In this document: positions 1-8,527 of the stretch, one piece after another
Numbering within the stretch: position 1 is the first letter of the stretch
Layout of the letters: every line of letters starts with the position of its first letter
Assembly: GCA_964634795.1 (NCBI GenBank)
Contig: CAZWLL010000033.1
Location: 1 to 21,789, forward strand
Source: UMGS1696 sp964634795
GTDB taxonomy: Bacteria; Bacillota; Clostridia; Oscillospirales; CAG-272
DNA: 21,789 nt
Direction of reading: 5' to 3'
The notes under the pieces: model-generated
What the model was told of the DNA's origin: nothing
The model's input: the letters and a program-made list of their open reading frames with translations, nothing else
Database searches by the model: none
Program-made: the position numbers and the translations under genes

Positions 1-22
1 AAGAAAAGAGTACAAGTGTAAA

Positions 23-1273
23 GTGATTAAAGAAGAACTGATAAAACGCCAAAACTCCCGCAAGAATATTCTTATCATGGGAAGCTCCTTTTTGCCTAAA
101 CCTACCGCGAACGGTGTCTGCTTAATCAACATTGCGAGAGAGTACATAAAAAAAGGCTGCAATGTATTTTGCATCGCGGCACAGGACGAGGGACAGGCAG
201 AGTATGAGGTTCTCGAGGGCATTCACATATACAGAGTAAAGAAAGCATGGTTTTCGTCATTCCATGACAAGTATTCGAACGGAGGAAAAATAAGCAAGAC
301 ATTCGAAAAAGCCGTGCACCTTATAAGAAATGTCTGCATCATTCCGTTCTTTCCGAACGTATCTCCGGTGAGAGCGGGAAAAGTATACGCGCTCGCGGAA
401 AAGCTTATCAATGAAAAGCAAATCGATACCGTAATAGCATCCTTCAATCCGTATGAAATGATTCACGCCGTACTGCGTCTGAAAAAGAAATTCGGAAGCC
501 GTGTTTATTGTACAGCGTATTATTTGGATTATTTGCGAATAAATAAATACTCATCCGCGGCTCGTATTTTATATAACCGCAAATGCGCACGTGCGCAGAA
601 GAAGGATATACGGTATCTTGACCGTGTGATTATACCGATTACAAGCAAAGAGGAATTCGAGAAGCAATACGGTATTCATCCAAATGTAGATTACCTCGAG
701 CTGCCTGTGTATGTAAATGAAGCTCCCGTTCAAATGGATTCTCTTCCGTTCACTGCGGACACGCTTAACATGGCTTTTGTAGGCTCTCTGAACACATGGA
801 ACCGCAGTCCCGAAAGGCTTCTGAAGCTCTTAAATGCCGCGCGTGAAAAATATCCCAATCTGAAGCTTCACGTATGGGGCAACATCACGAACACGGGGGA
901 TATTCTCGGGCAGTATCCTTTTGTAGAATACCACGGTTATACGGAAAGCAAATATATTCCGACAATTCTGAAAAACGCGGACTGGGTCGTAAACATCTCA
1001 AACGAACGCGACTATCATCTCGTGCCGAGCAAAATTTTCCAGCTGTTTGCCTCGGGAAAGCCCGTGTTAAACTATATGTTCAATCGCGCCGACGTAAGTA
1101 TTCCGTATTTTGAAAAATACAAAAACACTTATACGGTATACGACGACCTGGCTGACGACAAGGAAACGGTTGAAAAGCTGGCGGCGGCTTTGGAAAAAGA
1201 GTGGCCGACGGTAAACGCGGACGCGGAATTTATCGAAAACACGCCTGAATATGTGGCGGAGAGGTTAATATAA
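23..1273 (+). CDS. GT4-like glycosyltransferase of a surface polysaccharide operon (5' end may lie upstream)
   Basis: Predicted cytoplasmic GT-B fold glycosyltransferase adding a sugar to the undecaprenyl-linked repeat unit; donor and acceptor cannot be read from sequence. The N-terminal strand and loop (residues 15-33, NILIMGSSFLPKPTANGV) look like the first Rossmann strand of GT4 enzymes. Near residues 330-353 HLVPSKIFQLFASGKPVL is the usual donor-binding region, with the acidic residue of the EX7E motif not clearly conserved. The GTG at 23 is the first candidate start, but the frame stays open to base 2 and no good ribosome site precedes the GTG, so the true start may be outside the window. 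The ATG at 77 would remove the first strand and is unlikely. Nineteen bases separate it from the polymerase start chosen below, so the two are probably cotranscribed. Confidence 0.82.
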   Translation: MIKEELIKRQNSRKNILIMGSSFLPKPTANGVCLINIAREYIKKGCNVFCIAAQDEGQAEYEVLEGIHIYRVKKAWFSSFHDKYSNGGKISKTFEKAVHLIRNVCIIPFFPNVSPVRAGKVYALAEKLINEKQIDTVIASFNPYEMIHAVLRLKKKFGSRVYCTAYYLDYLRINKYSSAARILYNRKCARAQKKDIRYLDRVIIPITSKEEFEKQYGIHPNVDYLELPVYVNEAPVQMDSLPFTADTLNMAFVGSLNTWNRSPERLLKLLNAAREKYPNLKLHVWGNITNTGDILGQYPFVEYHGYTESKYIPTILKNADWVVNISNERDYHLVPSKIFQLFASGKPVLNYMFNRADVSIPYFEKYKNTYTVYDDLADDKETVEKLAAALEKEWPTVNADAEFIENTPEYVAERLI

Positions 1274-1276
1274 CGT

Positions 1277-1285
1277 AAGGGAGGG
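1277..1285 (+). promoter_or_regulatory. Ribosome binding site that decides the polymerase start
   Basis: AAGGGAGGG sits just after the stop of the preceding gene. The TTG at 1287 is only 2 nt from the GGAGG core, too close. The in-frame TTG at 1293 is 8 nt away, so initiation at 1293 is preferred over 1287. An ATG at 1305 is a weaker alternative. Confidence 0.6.
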
Positions 1286-1292
1286 ATTGACG

Positions 1293-2528
1293 TTGACTGC
1301 ACCTATGGCATTATCTTACGAAGAAGAAAACGAACTGCGCATCAAACGCGAAATAAAACTTTCGATAATGCTGCTGGTACTGCTCGGAAGTCTGTACCTT
1401 ACCAATTTTTCATTTGTTCTAAGCAGCTATGTAAGCATTAACTACAGCCTGATATCGAAAATAATTAAATTCATGCCCATCCTCGCAACGGTATATGCAC
1501 TGCCGTCTCTTTATTATTCGCAATATGACAAGCGCTTTATCACACTTATCGTTGTACTGTTCGGTTTCTATGCATGGAGCGGTATCATGGTGTTTAACAG
1601 CCATTATACCGAATATTTAAAGTATTTTATTACGGTATGTCTGCCATGCATGATTGCGACGTACGCAATAGAGGATTACAACTACTTTCTGACAAAGCTG
1701 AAGTATATCAGTATTGTCTTTTCGTTTTTTGCTTTGTATATTCTGTTGGTAAGCCAAAACAGTGTCGATACGGATTCCGACTACTTCATGTCTTATTCAT
1801 ACAGTTCGTCTATTATGACAATGGCGCTGTTCAATGATGTACCCGTGAAAAAATTTTGCAAGCCGCTGGTTTTTTGCAGTGTTGTAATTTATATTACATC
1901 AATTGTTCTGCTCGGTGCGCGCGGACCGCTTCTGACTATTCTTTTGTTTTTGGTATCGAAAAACATATCATCACCCAAAAGAAACCTTGCGTTTAAAGCA
2001 GTTATGATTATAGCATTGGGAATACTGCTGATGACGTATGAGAAAATTTTCTCTTTTTTAAATGTACTGGCACTGTCACATGGCATAAAAAGCAGAACTC
2101 TTGCTTCGTTTTCCGGCGAAACCATAAGCATGTCCGGAAGAGAAAACTATTACAGCTTCTACCTCGGTGAAATTTTCGCAAACCCGTTAAAATTCCGCGG
2201 TATCGCAAGCGATTGGGATAAAATGGGATATCCGCACCAGATTTTTATCGAATTATCTTATCAACTCGGAGCTATAGGCATTATCGCGTCGATTATTATA
2301 GTCGTTGCAATAGTGTATATGATAATAAAGCAATACCGCAATCCTTTTGCTCAAACATGCAATATTTTCTTTTTGGGCATCGGAATCTTTACGCTTCTGC
2401 TGAGCAATTCATTTTGGAAATCACTCCAGTTTTGGATGTGGCTCGGATATATGTTTAATGTGTGGAAAGGAATCGCGAATAATGCGTCTATTGGAAATCA
2501 ATTCCTGCAACTACGGCAGCACGGGTAA
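1293..2528 (+). CDS. wzy: O-antigen polymerase/ligase-like (Wzy) membrane protein
   Basis: Integral membrane protein of about 411 residues, predicted to polymerise lipid-linked repeat units on the outer face of the membrane. Many hydrophobic segments (roughly ten or more) are visible, starting at residues 24-45. Wzy/O-antigen ligase hallmarks are seen: a GARGPL turn after a membrane helix (about residues 208-213), a long loop with SGRENYY (281-287), and YPHQIFIELSYQLGAIG (313-329), the histidine-containing loop that runs into the next helix. Position between two glycosyltransferases and next to a flippase supports the call. Its 3' end overlaps the next gene by 47 nt in another frame. Wzy sequences diverge strongly, so the linkage formed cannot be inferred; an O-antigen ligase is the alternative. 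Confidence 0.82.
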   Translation: MTAPMALSYEEENELRIKREIKLSIMLLVLLGSLYLTNFSFVLSSYVSINYSLISKIIKFMPILATVYALPSLYYSQYDKRFITLIVVLFGFYAWSGIMVFNSHYTEYLKYFITVCLPCMIATYAIEDYNYFLTKLKYISIVFSFFALYILLVSQNSVDTDSDYFMSYSYSSSIMTMALFNDVPVKKFCKPLVFCSVVIYITSIVLLGARGPLLTILLFLVSKNISSPKRNLAFKAVMIIALGILLMTYEKIFSFLNVLALSHGIKSRTLASFSGETISMSGRENYYSFYLGEIFANPLKFRGIASDWDKMGYPHQIFIELSYQLGAIGIIASIIIVVAIVYMIIKQYRNPFAQTCNIFFLGIGIFTLLLSNSFWKSLQFWMWLGYMFNVWKGIANNASIGNQFLQLRQHG

Positions 2529-3711
2529 TATTATGCTGCAAATCGCGGAAACGGCGGAAAAATCAGACGCCGAAGCCTTAGTCTGCTACCCGAAAAGCCG
2601 AAGCAACGCAAAAAAACAGCGTCCGCAGGATCTTATAATCGGCAGCCGTATTTCAAGAAACGTACACCTGACGCTCTCTCGGCTGACAGGGCTGAACGGC
2701 ATGTTTTCTTTCTTCTCCACACTGCGCTTTATCGAAAAAATCGACAAATGGCATCCCGATATAATTCATCTGCATAACCTGCACAACTGCTACATTAACC
2801 TGCCGCTTTTGTTTCGTTACCTGAAAAAGGCAAATGTTCCCGTTGTCTGGACTCTTCACGACTGCTGGTCGTTCACGGGTCAGTGCCCGCACTTTACCGT
2901 GGTAAAGTGCGATAAATGGATGAGCGGCTGTCATCACTGTCCGCAGACACGCGAGTATCCATATGCCATCGTCGATCAAACACGCCTGATGTGGAAGCTG
3001 AAGAAGAAATGGTTCTGCGGCGTGAATAACCTGACAATCGTCACCCCGTCACGGTGGCTGGCGGATTTGGTTAAGCAATCGTACCTCGGCGGCTACCCCG
3101 TTCGGGTAATCAACAACGGTATAGACCTGAATATTTTTAAGCCTACCGAAAGTGATTTTCGCGGGAAGCACAATATTCCCACGGACAAGCCTGTCGTTTT
3201 GGGCGTCGCGTTCGGCTGGGGAAAGCGAAAGGGACTGGACGTGTTTCTGAAGCTCGCAGAGGATTTCGGGGATAAGTATCAAATCGTGCTTGTCGGTACG
3301 GATGAGAACACCGACCGAGAGCTGCCGCAAAGCATTATCTCCGTCCACCGCACGCAAAATCAAGAAGAGCTGGCGGAGATATACTCCGCAGCGGATGTAT
3401 TCGTAAACCCGACAAGAGAAGAGGTTTTGGGTATGGTAAATATCGAAGCTCTCGCCTGCGGCACACCTGTCGTCACGTTCGAAACGGGAGGAAGCCCCGA
3501 AATACCCGATGAAACCTGCGGCGCGGTTGTTCCGTGTGACGACACCGACGCGCTTGAGAGGGAAATTATAAATATCTGCGCCGACAAATGCCGCAGCTGC
3601 AGTACCGCAGCCTGCCGCAAACGCGCGGAGATGTTCGACAAGTGGGAAAAATACAGCGAATACATTGATTTATATAAGAGCATTACAGAAGCACAGGCGG
3701 AAAGATCATGA
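2482..3711 (+). CDS. GT4 family glycosyltransferase, WcaC/colanic-acid type
   Basis: Cytoplasmic glycosyltransferase of 409 residues. The start MRLLEINSCNYGSTGNIM is characteristic of a GT4 subgroup in colanic acid and capsule loci. It is followed by a histidine-rich LHNLHN (97-102), VWTLHDCWSFTGQCPHF (122-138) and a four-cysteine cluster (C135, C143, C150, C153) seen in this subgroup. The donor site includes NNGIDLNIF (211-219) and an EX7E motif, E314 to E322, in EEVLGMVNIEALACGTPV. The ATG at 2482 is preferred because it begins exactly at the conserved N terminus and has GGAAAGGA (2464-2471) upstream; an earlier in-frame start at 2458 adds eight unrelated residues. It overlaps the polymerase gene by 47 nt and the flippase start by 4 nt (ATGA), so translation is probably coupled. 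Sugar specificity is unknown. Confidence 0.88.
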   Translation: MRLLEINSCNYGSTGNIMLQIAETAEKSDAEALVCYPKSRSNAKKQRPQDLIIGSRISRNVHLTLSRLTGLNGMFSFFSTLRFIEKIDKWHPDIIHLHNLHNCYINLPLLFRYLKKANVPVVWTLHDCWSFTGQCPHFTVVKCDKWMSGCHHCPQTREYPYAIVDQTRLMWKLKKKWFCGVNNLTIVTPSRWLADLVKQSYLGGYPVRVINNGIDLNIFKPTESDFRGKHNIPTDKPVVLGVAFGWGKRKGLDVFLKLAEDFGDKYQIVLVGTDENTDRELPQSIISVHRTQNQEELAEIYSAADVFVNPTREEVLGMVNIEALACGTPVVTFETGGSPEIPDETCGAVVPCDDTDALEREIINICADKCRSCSTAACRKRAEMFDKWEKYSEYIDLYKSITEAQAERS

Positions 3712-5021
3712 CTGAGAAAAAACAAGGTGGGATAAATAAGGTAGCCGGAAACGCGGTATGGATTATCGGAGGCAGAGTCGTACAGTCACTTCTCGGATTG
3801 GTCATAAACACGCTGACCGCGCGCTACCTCGGTCCTTTAAATTACGGTCTGATAACATATGCGTCATCACTGGTCGCGTTTGTCGTACCGATTATGCAGC
3901 TGGGCTTCAGCAATGTCCTTGTTCGGGAAATCGTAAACAACCCCGATGAGGAAGGCAAAGTACTCGGCACATCCATAGCACTGAGTTTGTTTTCGTCTTT
4001 TTTCTGCATCATAGGTTTAACCTCGTTTGTCTATGCCTTAAGTCCTAATGAGACCGACACGATAATGGTCTGCCTCCTATACAGTGTCATCCTGATTTTT
4101 CAGGCACTTGAGCATATTCAATACTGGTATCAGGCAAAGCTGATTTCAAAATATACATCGGTCATCGGGCTTTTCGCGTATCTGGCGGTGTCGGCATATA
4201 AAATATATCTGCTTGCCGCCGCAAAGCCCGTTTATTGGTTTGCACTCTCAAATGCCCTCGATTACGCGATTATATCCGTCTCGAGCATTATACTATACCG
4301 CAGACTCGGCGGTCACAAGCTGCAATTTTCATGGAATGTCGGAAAGCGAATGTTTTCCGCAAGCCGTCACTACATTCTTTCATCCATGATGATTACGATT
4401 TTCGCGCAGACGGATAAAATCATGATAAAAATGATGATAGGAGAGACGGAGACAGGATATTACGGTGCCGCGGTAGCATGCGCGGGATTAATATCATTTG
4501 TCTACAGCGCGATTATCGATTCCTTTCGTCCGTCGATATTCGAAGGACAGAAGGAAAGCGAAGAGATTTTTAAGCGCCGCCTGACGATGCTTTATTCGAT
4601 TATCATTTACATGTCGCTTGCGCAAAGCGCGGTTATGACAATATTCGCAGGACTGATAATTCACATTTTATACGGTGAAGCATACGAGCCCGCAATCAGT
4701 GCATTGAGAATTATCGTTTGGTATACAACATTCTCGTATTTGGGAGGCGCGACGAGTATTTGGATTCTGGCGAAAGAAAAGCAAAACTATTTGTTTAGAA
4801 TTAACCTCTCGGGAGCTCTGATGAATGTCATTTTAAACGCAATACTTATACCGTGCATTGGAATCAACGGTGCCGCACTTGCATCCCTCGTGACTCAGTT
4901 CTTTACAAATATAGTCGTATGCTGCATAATTAAGCCTATTCGTCCGAACGTTGCGATTATGCTTGAAGCACTCAAGCCGAAATACCTCATTGAAGCGGCA
5001 AATAAACTCAGAAAACGGTAA
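3708..5021 (+). CDS. wzx: Wzx-like lipid-linked oligosaccharide flippase (polysaccharide transporter family)
   Basis: Integral membrane protein of 437 residues expected to flip the undecaprenyl-diphosphate repeat unit across the membrane. The N terminus (NAVWIIGGRVVQSLLGLVIN, then TARYLGPLNYGLITYASS) is the standard start of the polysaccharide synthase/MATE-like transporter family: helix 1 followed by the R-x-LGP-xxYG turn. About twelve hydrophobic segments are spread over the protein. A GINGAALASLVTQF stretch before the last helices is also typical. It starts inside the stop codon of the preceding glycosyltransferase gene (ATGA overlap) and lies next to the Wzy-like gene, as usual in Wzx/Wzy loci. 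Confidence 0.9.
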   Translation: MTEKKQGGINKVAGNAVWIIGGRVVQSLLGLVINTLTARYLGPLNYGLITYASSLVAFVVPIMQLGFSNVLVREIVNNPDEEGKVLGTSIALSLFSSFFCIIGLTSFVYALSPNETDTIMVCLLYSVILIFQALEHIQYWYQAKLISKYTSVIGLFAYLAVSAYKIYLLAAAKPVYWFALSNALDYAIISVSSIILYRRLGGHKLQFSWNVGKRMFSASRHYILSSMMITIFAQTDKIMIKMMIGETETGYYGAAVACAGLISFVYSAIIDSFRPSIFEGQKESEEIFKRRLTMLYSIIIYMSLAQSAVMTIFAGLIIHILYGEAYEPAISALRIIVWYTTFSYLGGATSIWILAKEKQNYLFRINLSGALMNVILNAILIPCIGINGAALASLVTQFFTNIVVCCIIKPIRPNVAIMLEALKPKYLIEAANKLRKR

Positions 5022-5063
5022 CAACACCGAGAAAACATCATTTCAAATACAGGAGCAGATAAA

Positions 5064-6101
5064 ATGTCACCTTTCAACAACGCTACACTGATGATTACAG
5101 GCGGTACGGGCTCATTCGGCTCTACCGTGCTTAAACATTTTCTGGATTCCGATTTGAAGGAAATCCGTATTTTCTCCCGTGACGAGAAGAAGCAGGACGA
5201 CATGCGCCACGAGCTGCAGCAGAAGCATCCCGAACAGGCTAAAAAGGTCAAGTTCTACATCGGAGATGTCCGCAATCCGCAGTCAATCCGAGACGCGATG
5301 CCCGGGGTAGACTACATTTTCCACGCGGCGGCACTCAAGCAGGTTCCGTCATGCGAGTTTTTCCCCATGCAGGCTGTACAGACAAACATCATCGGAACGG
5401 ACAATCTGCTCCACGCCGCAATTGACGCGGGCGTCAAGCGGGTAGTCTGCCTTTCCACCGACAAAGCCGCATACCCCATCAATGCCATGGGCATCTCCAA
5501 GGCTATGATGGAGCATGTTATATTCGCAAACGCGCGTGTGGCTGCGGAGCGCGGCGGAACTACCATATGCTGTACCCGCTACGGCAACGTAATGTGCAGC
5601 CGCGGCAGCGTAATTCCGCTGTTCATCGAGCAAATTAAATCAGGAAACCCAATCACGATTACAGACCCGAGCATGACTCGTTTTCTCATGAACCTCGATG
5701 AGGCTGTGGATTTGGTCATGTTCGCTTTTCAGCACGCCAACCCCGGGGATTTGTTCATTCAAAAGGCGGACGCATCTACCATAGGTGATTTGGCTAAAGC
5801 CGTACAGAAACTCTTCGGTGACACCGGCACGAACATTATCGGAACACGCCACGGTGAAAAGCTGTACGAAACGCTCATGACGAGCGAGGAACGTCTCCGC
5901 AGTGAGGACATGGGCAAATACTTCCGCGTTGCCGCCGACAACCGCGACCTGAACTACGATAAATTCGTCGTACAGGGAGAGGTGCATACCATGGCGGACG
6001 AGAGCTACACAAGCCACAACACGACAAGGCTTGATGTAGACGGCATTGTGAAAAAGCTTCTGACGACAGAATACGTACGTGAAGCACTCGGAAACATGTG
6101 A
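5064..6101 (+). CDS. capE: UDP-GlcNAc 4,6-dehydratase/5-epimerase, first step to UDP-L-FucNAc
   Basis: Extended SDR enzyme of 345 residues, homologous to CapE/FnlA/WbjB. In that family UDP-D-GlcNAc is dehydrated at C4/C6 and epimerised at C5 to give a 4-keto-6-deoxy-L sugar. Visible features: the NAD(P)-binding GGTGSFG (13-19), a FSRDEKKQDDMR segment, FHAAALKQVPSCE (86-98), and STDKAAYPINAMGISK (131-146). Met142 stands where classical SDRs have the catalytic tyrosine of YxxxK, which I recall as a trait of this subfamily that separates it from FlaA1/PseB. An AGGAG ribosome site lies 8 nt before the ATG. Directly followed by the CapF and CapG homologues, so the pathway call rests on all three together. 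Confidence 0.93.
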   Translation: MSPFNNATLMITGGTGSFGSTVLKHFLDSDLKEIRIFSRDEKKQDDMRHELQQKHPEQAKKVKFYIGDVRNPQSIRDAMPGVDYIFHAAALKQVPSCEFFPMQAVQTNIIGTDNLLHAAIDAGVKRVVCLSTDKAAYPINAMGISKAMMEHVIFANARVAAERGGTTICCTRYGNVMCSRGSVIPLFIEQIKSGNPITITDPSMTRFLMNLDEAVDLVMFAFQHANPGDLFIQKADASTIGDLAKAVQKLFGDTGTNIIGTRHGEKLYETLMTSEERLRSEDMGKYFRVAADNRDLNYDKFVVQGEVHTMADESYTSHNTTRLDVDGIVKKLLTTEYVREALGNM

Positions 6102-6114
6102 CGGAGGAATCTGC

Positions 6115-7311
6115 ATGAATATTCTTGTCACAGGTGCGAAGGGCATGGTGGGAACGGCGCTCGTGAACAACCTGAAAACCCTGCAGGACGGACGCAACAG
6201 AACCCGTCCCAACCTTCACATTGATGAAATCTACGAATACGACGTTGACTCCTCTCCCGATGAGCTTGACGCGTACTGCGCGAGCGCGGACTTTGTGTTC
6301 AACCTCGCGGGGGTAAACCGCCCCGAAAACCCCGATGACTTCATGAAGGGCAACTTCGGCTTCGCGTCATCTCTTCTCTCCTGTCTGAAGAAACACGAAA
6401 GCCGAGCTCCGATTATGCTCTCATCCTCCATACAGGCGACACTCGCGGGACGTTTCGGAAACAGTGAATACGGCAGGAGCAAGAAGGCAGGCGAGGAATT
6501 ATTCTTCGAATATGCCGATGAGACCGGAGTGAAAGCCGCCGTCTACCGCTTTCCCAATCTGATGGGACACAGCCGTCCGAGGTACAACAGTGCCGTCAGC
6601 ACCTTCTGCTATGCTGTTGCGAACGATGAGGAGTTTACCGTAAACGACCGCAATACCGAGCTGGAGCTGCTCTATATCGATGATTTAATTGATGGCATGT
6701 TCGACCTGCTTGAAGGAAAGGAACAGCACTGCGAATTCGACGGTGTAGAAACCGTTCTGCGTAACGACGGCAGATACTGCTGTGTACCCGTGACTCACAA
6801 GGTCACGCTCGGTGAAATCGTAGATTTGCTTTGGGAATTCAAGCGTCAGCCGACTACGCTTATGATGCCGAAAATGCCCGACGGCAGCTTTGCGAAAAAG
6901 CTGTACTCGCTGTATCTCACATATCTCCCGACCGAAAAATTCAAGTATCCGCTTAAAATGAATTCGGACAGCCGCGGTTCCTTCACCGAGCTGGTTCATA
7001 CAGAGGACTGCGGACAGGTATCGGTCAATATCAGCCTGCCGGGCATTACCAAGGGTCAGCACTGGCACAACAGCAAATGGGAGCTGTTCATTGTGGTGGC
7101 AGGGCACGGATTGATTCGTGAACGCAATATCAACACGGGAGAAACCGCGGAGTTTGAGGTGTCCGGTGATAAAATCGAGGCTGTGCACATGATTCCCGGC
7201 TGGACGCACAGCATTGTCAATCTGTCCGAGACGGAAAACCTGGTTACGGTAATGACCTGCAACGAAATTTTTAACCCGAGTTGCCCCGATACCTTCTTTG
7301 AGACGGTGTAG
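6115..7311 (+). CDS. capF: CapF/FnlB-type reductase with C-terminal cupin domain
   Basis: Second enzyme of UDP-L-FucNAc synthesis. In the characterised family the cupin domain epimerises at C3 and the SDR domain reduces C4 with NADPH, giving UDP-2-acetamido-2,6-dideoxy-L-talose. The SDR half shows GAKGMVG (7-13), an SSS (103-105) and YGRSK (119-123) as YxxxK. The cupin half starts near residue 282 (MNSDSRGSFTELVH) and carries GQHWHNSKWELF (314-325) and PGWTHSIVNL (361-370), holding the histidines expected to bind metal. The ATG at 6115 is chosen over the longer frame from 6079 because GGAGG lies just upstream at 6103-6107 and the nucleotide-binding strand begins at residue 2. Length is 398 residues, slightly longer than staphylococcal CapF. 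Confidence 0.93.
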   Translation: MNILVTGAKGMVGTALVNNLKTLQDGRNRTRPNLHIDEIYEYDVDSSPDELDAYCASADFVFNLAGVNRPENPDDFMKGNFGFASSLLSCLKKHESRAPIMLSSSIQATLAGRFGNSEYGRSKKAGEELFFEYADETGVKAAVYRFPNLMGHSRPRYNSAVSTFCYAVANDEEFTVNDRNTELELLYIDDLIDGMFDLLEGKEQHCEFDGVETVLRNDGRYCCVPVTHKVTLGEIVDLLWEFKRQPTTLMMPKMPDGSFAKKLYSLYLTYLPTEKFKYPLKMNSDSRGSFTELVHTEDCGQVSVNISLPGITKGQHWHNSKWELFIVVAGHGLIRERNINTGETAEFEVSGDKIEAVHMIPGWTHSIVNLSETENLVTVMTCNEIFNPSCPDTFFETV

Positions 7312-7333
7312 GGGAAGTAATGGAGTAAATAAA

Positions 7334-8506
7334 ATGTCAGATTACGGCAATATACATTTTAAGGGCAACGGAAAGCTCAAGCTCTTAATCATTGTGGGCA
7401 CACGCCCCGAAATTATTCGGCTATCCGCTGTGATTAACAAAACACGTAAGTATTTCGACGTGATTCTCGCGCACACAGGGCAGAATTACGACTACAACCT
7501 AAACGGCATATTCTTTCATGATCTGCAGCTTGACGACCCCGAGGTTTACTTAAACGCCGTCGGCGCGGATCTCGGCGAAACTATGGGCAACATCATATCC
7601 GAATCATACAAGCTGATGACAGAGATTAAGCCGGATGCGGTGCTGGTGCTCGGCGACACAAACAGCTGTCTTTCGGTAATAGGTGCAAAGAGACTGCATA
7701 TTCCGATTTTTCACATGGAAGCGGGAAACAGATGCAAGGACGAATGTCTGCCGGAGGAGACCAACAGACGTATTGTCGACATTATTTCCGATGTGAACAT
7801 GGCGTATTCCGAGCATGCGCGCAGATATCTTGCCGAATGCGGTTTGCCTAAGGAGCGCACATATGTGACCGGTTCTCCGATGGCGGAGGTACTGCATCAA
7901 AATCTTCCGATGATTGAAGCATCCGACATTCACGCGCGTCTCGGTCTCGAAAAGGGCAGGTACATACTTCTCTCCGCTCACCGTGAGGAAAATATAGATA
8001 CGGAAAAGAATTTTAATTCTCTCTTTACCGCCATCAACAAAATGGCGGAAAAATACGACATGCCGATTTTGTATTCCTGCCATCCGCGCAGTCGCAAGCG
8101 CCTTGAAGCCACGGGTTTCAAGCTTGACCCGCGCGTTATTCGGCACGAACCGCTCGGATTCCATGACTACAATTGTCTGCAGATGAACGCGTTCTGCGTG
8201 GTATCCGACTCTGGAACACTTCCCGAGGAGAGCAGCTTCTTTACAAGTGTCGGTCACCCCTTCCCCGCTGTCTGCATCCGCACATCCACGGAGCGTCCCG
8301 AGGCACTCGATAAGGCATGCTTCATTTTGGCGGGCATTGACGGCAGTCACCTGCTGCAAGCTGTTGATGTAGCTGTAGAGATGAACAAAAACCGCGATTT
8401 CGGTACGCCCGTGCCTGATTACACGGATGAAAACGTCTCTGACAAGGTAGTAAAAATCATCCAAAGCTATACAGGCGTAGTAGATAAAATGGTCTGGAGA
8501 AAATAA
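7334..8506 (+). CDS. capG: UDP-HexNAc 2-epimerase, CapG/FnlC type (WecB superfamily)
   Basis: Last enzyme of the UDP-L-FucNAc branch, expected to invert C2 of UDP-N-acetyl-L-talosamine (pneumosamine-type sugar) to the L-fucosamine form. The protein of 390 residues has the superfamily marks IIVGTRPEIIRL (19-30), LVLGDTNSCLS (104-114), HMEAGNRCKDECLPEETNRR (127-146), VTGSPMAEVL (178-187), LLSAHREENID (212-222) and a C-terminal SDSGTLPEESSFF that contacts UDP in relatives. The NRCKDECLPEE variant is what I associate with FnlC/CapG rather than WecB/MnaA, and the capEF neighbours agree. Start at ATG 7334, with GGAG at 7322-7325; the frame open from 7298 adds residues that match nothing in the family. 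Confidence 0.92.
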   Translation: MSDYGNIHFKGNGKLKLLIIVGTRPEIIRLSAVINKTRKYFDVILAHTGQNYDYNLNGIFFHDLQLDDPEVYLNAVGADLGETMGNIISESYKLMTEIKPDAVLVLGDTNSCLSVIGAKRLHIPIFHMEAGNRCKDECLPEETNRRIVDIISDVNMAYSEHARRYLAECGLPKERTYVTGSPMAEVLHQNLPMIEASDIHARLGLEKGRYILLSAHREENIDTEKNFNSLFTAINKMAEKYDMPILYSCHPRSRKRLEATGFKLDPRVIRHEPLGFHDYNCLQMNAFCVVSDSGTLPEESSFFTSVGHPFPAVCIRTSTERPEALDKACFILAGIDGSHLLQAVDVAVEMNKNRDFGTPVPDYTDENVSDKVVKIIQSYTGVVDKMVWRK

Positions 8507-8527
8507 TTATCCGAGAGGACATTACGA

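Noticed and set aside
5640..6212. 190-codon minus-strand frame across the capE-capF junction
   Set aside because: Overlaps two confident genes on the other strand and shows no family features.
7604..8464. 286-codon open frame on the minus strand
   Set aside because: It lies entirely inside the well-supported capG gene, has no recognisable motif and no ribosome site; antisense shadow of a codon-biased gene.
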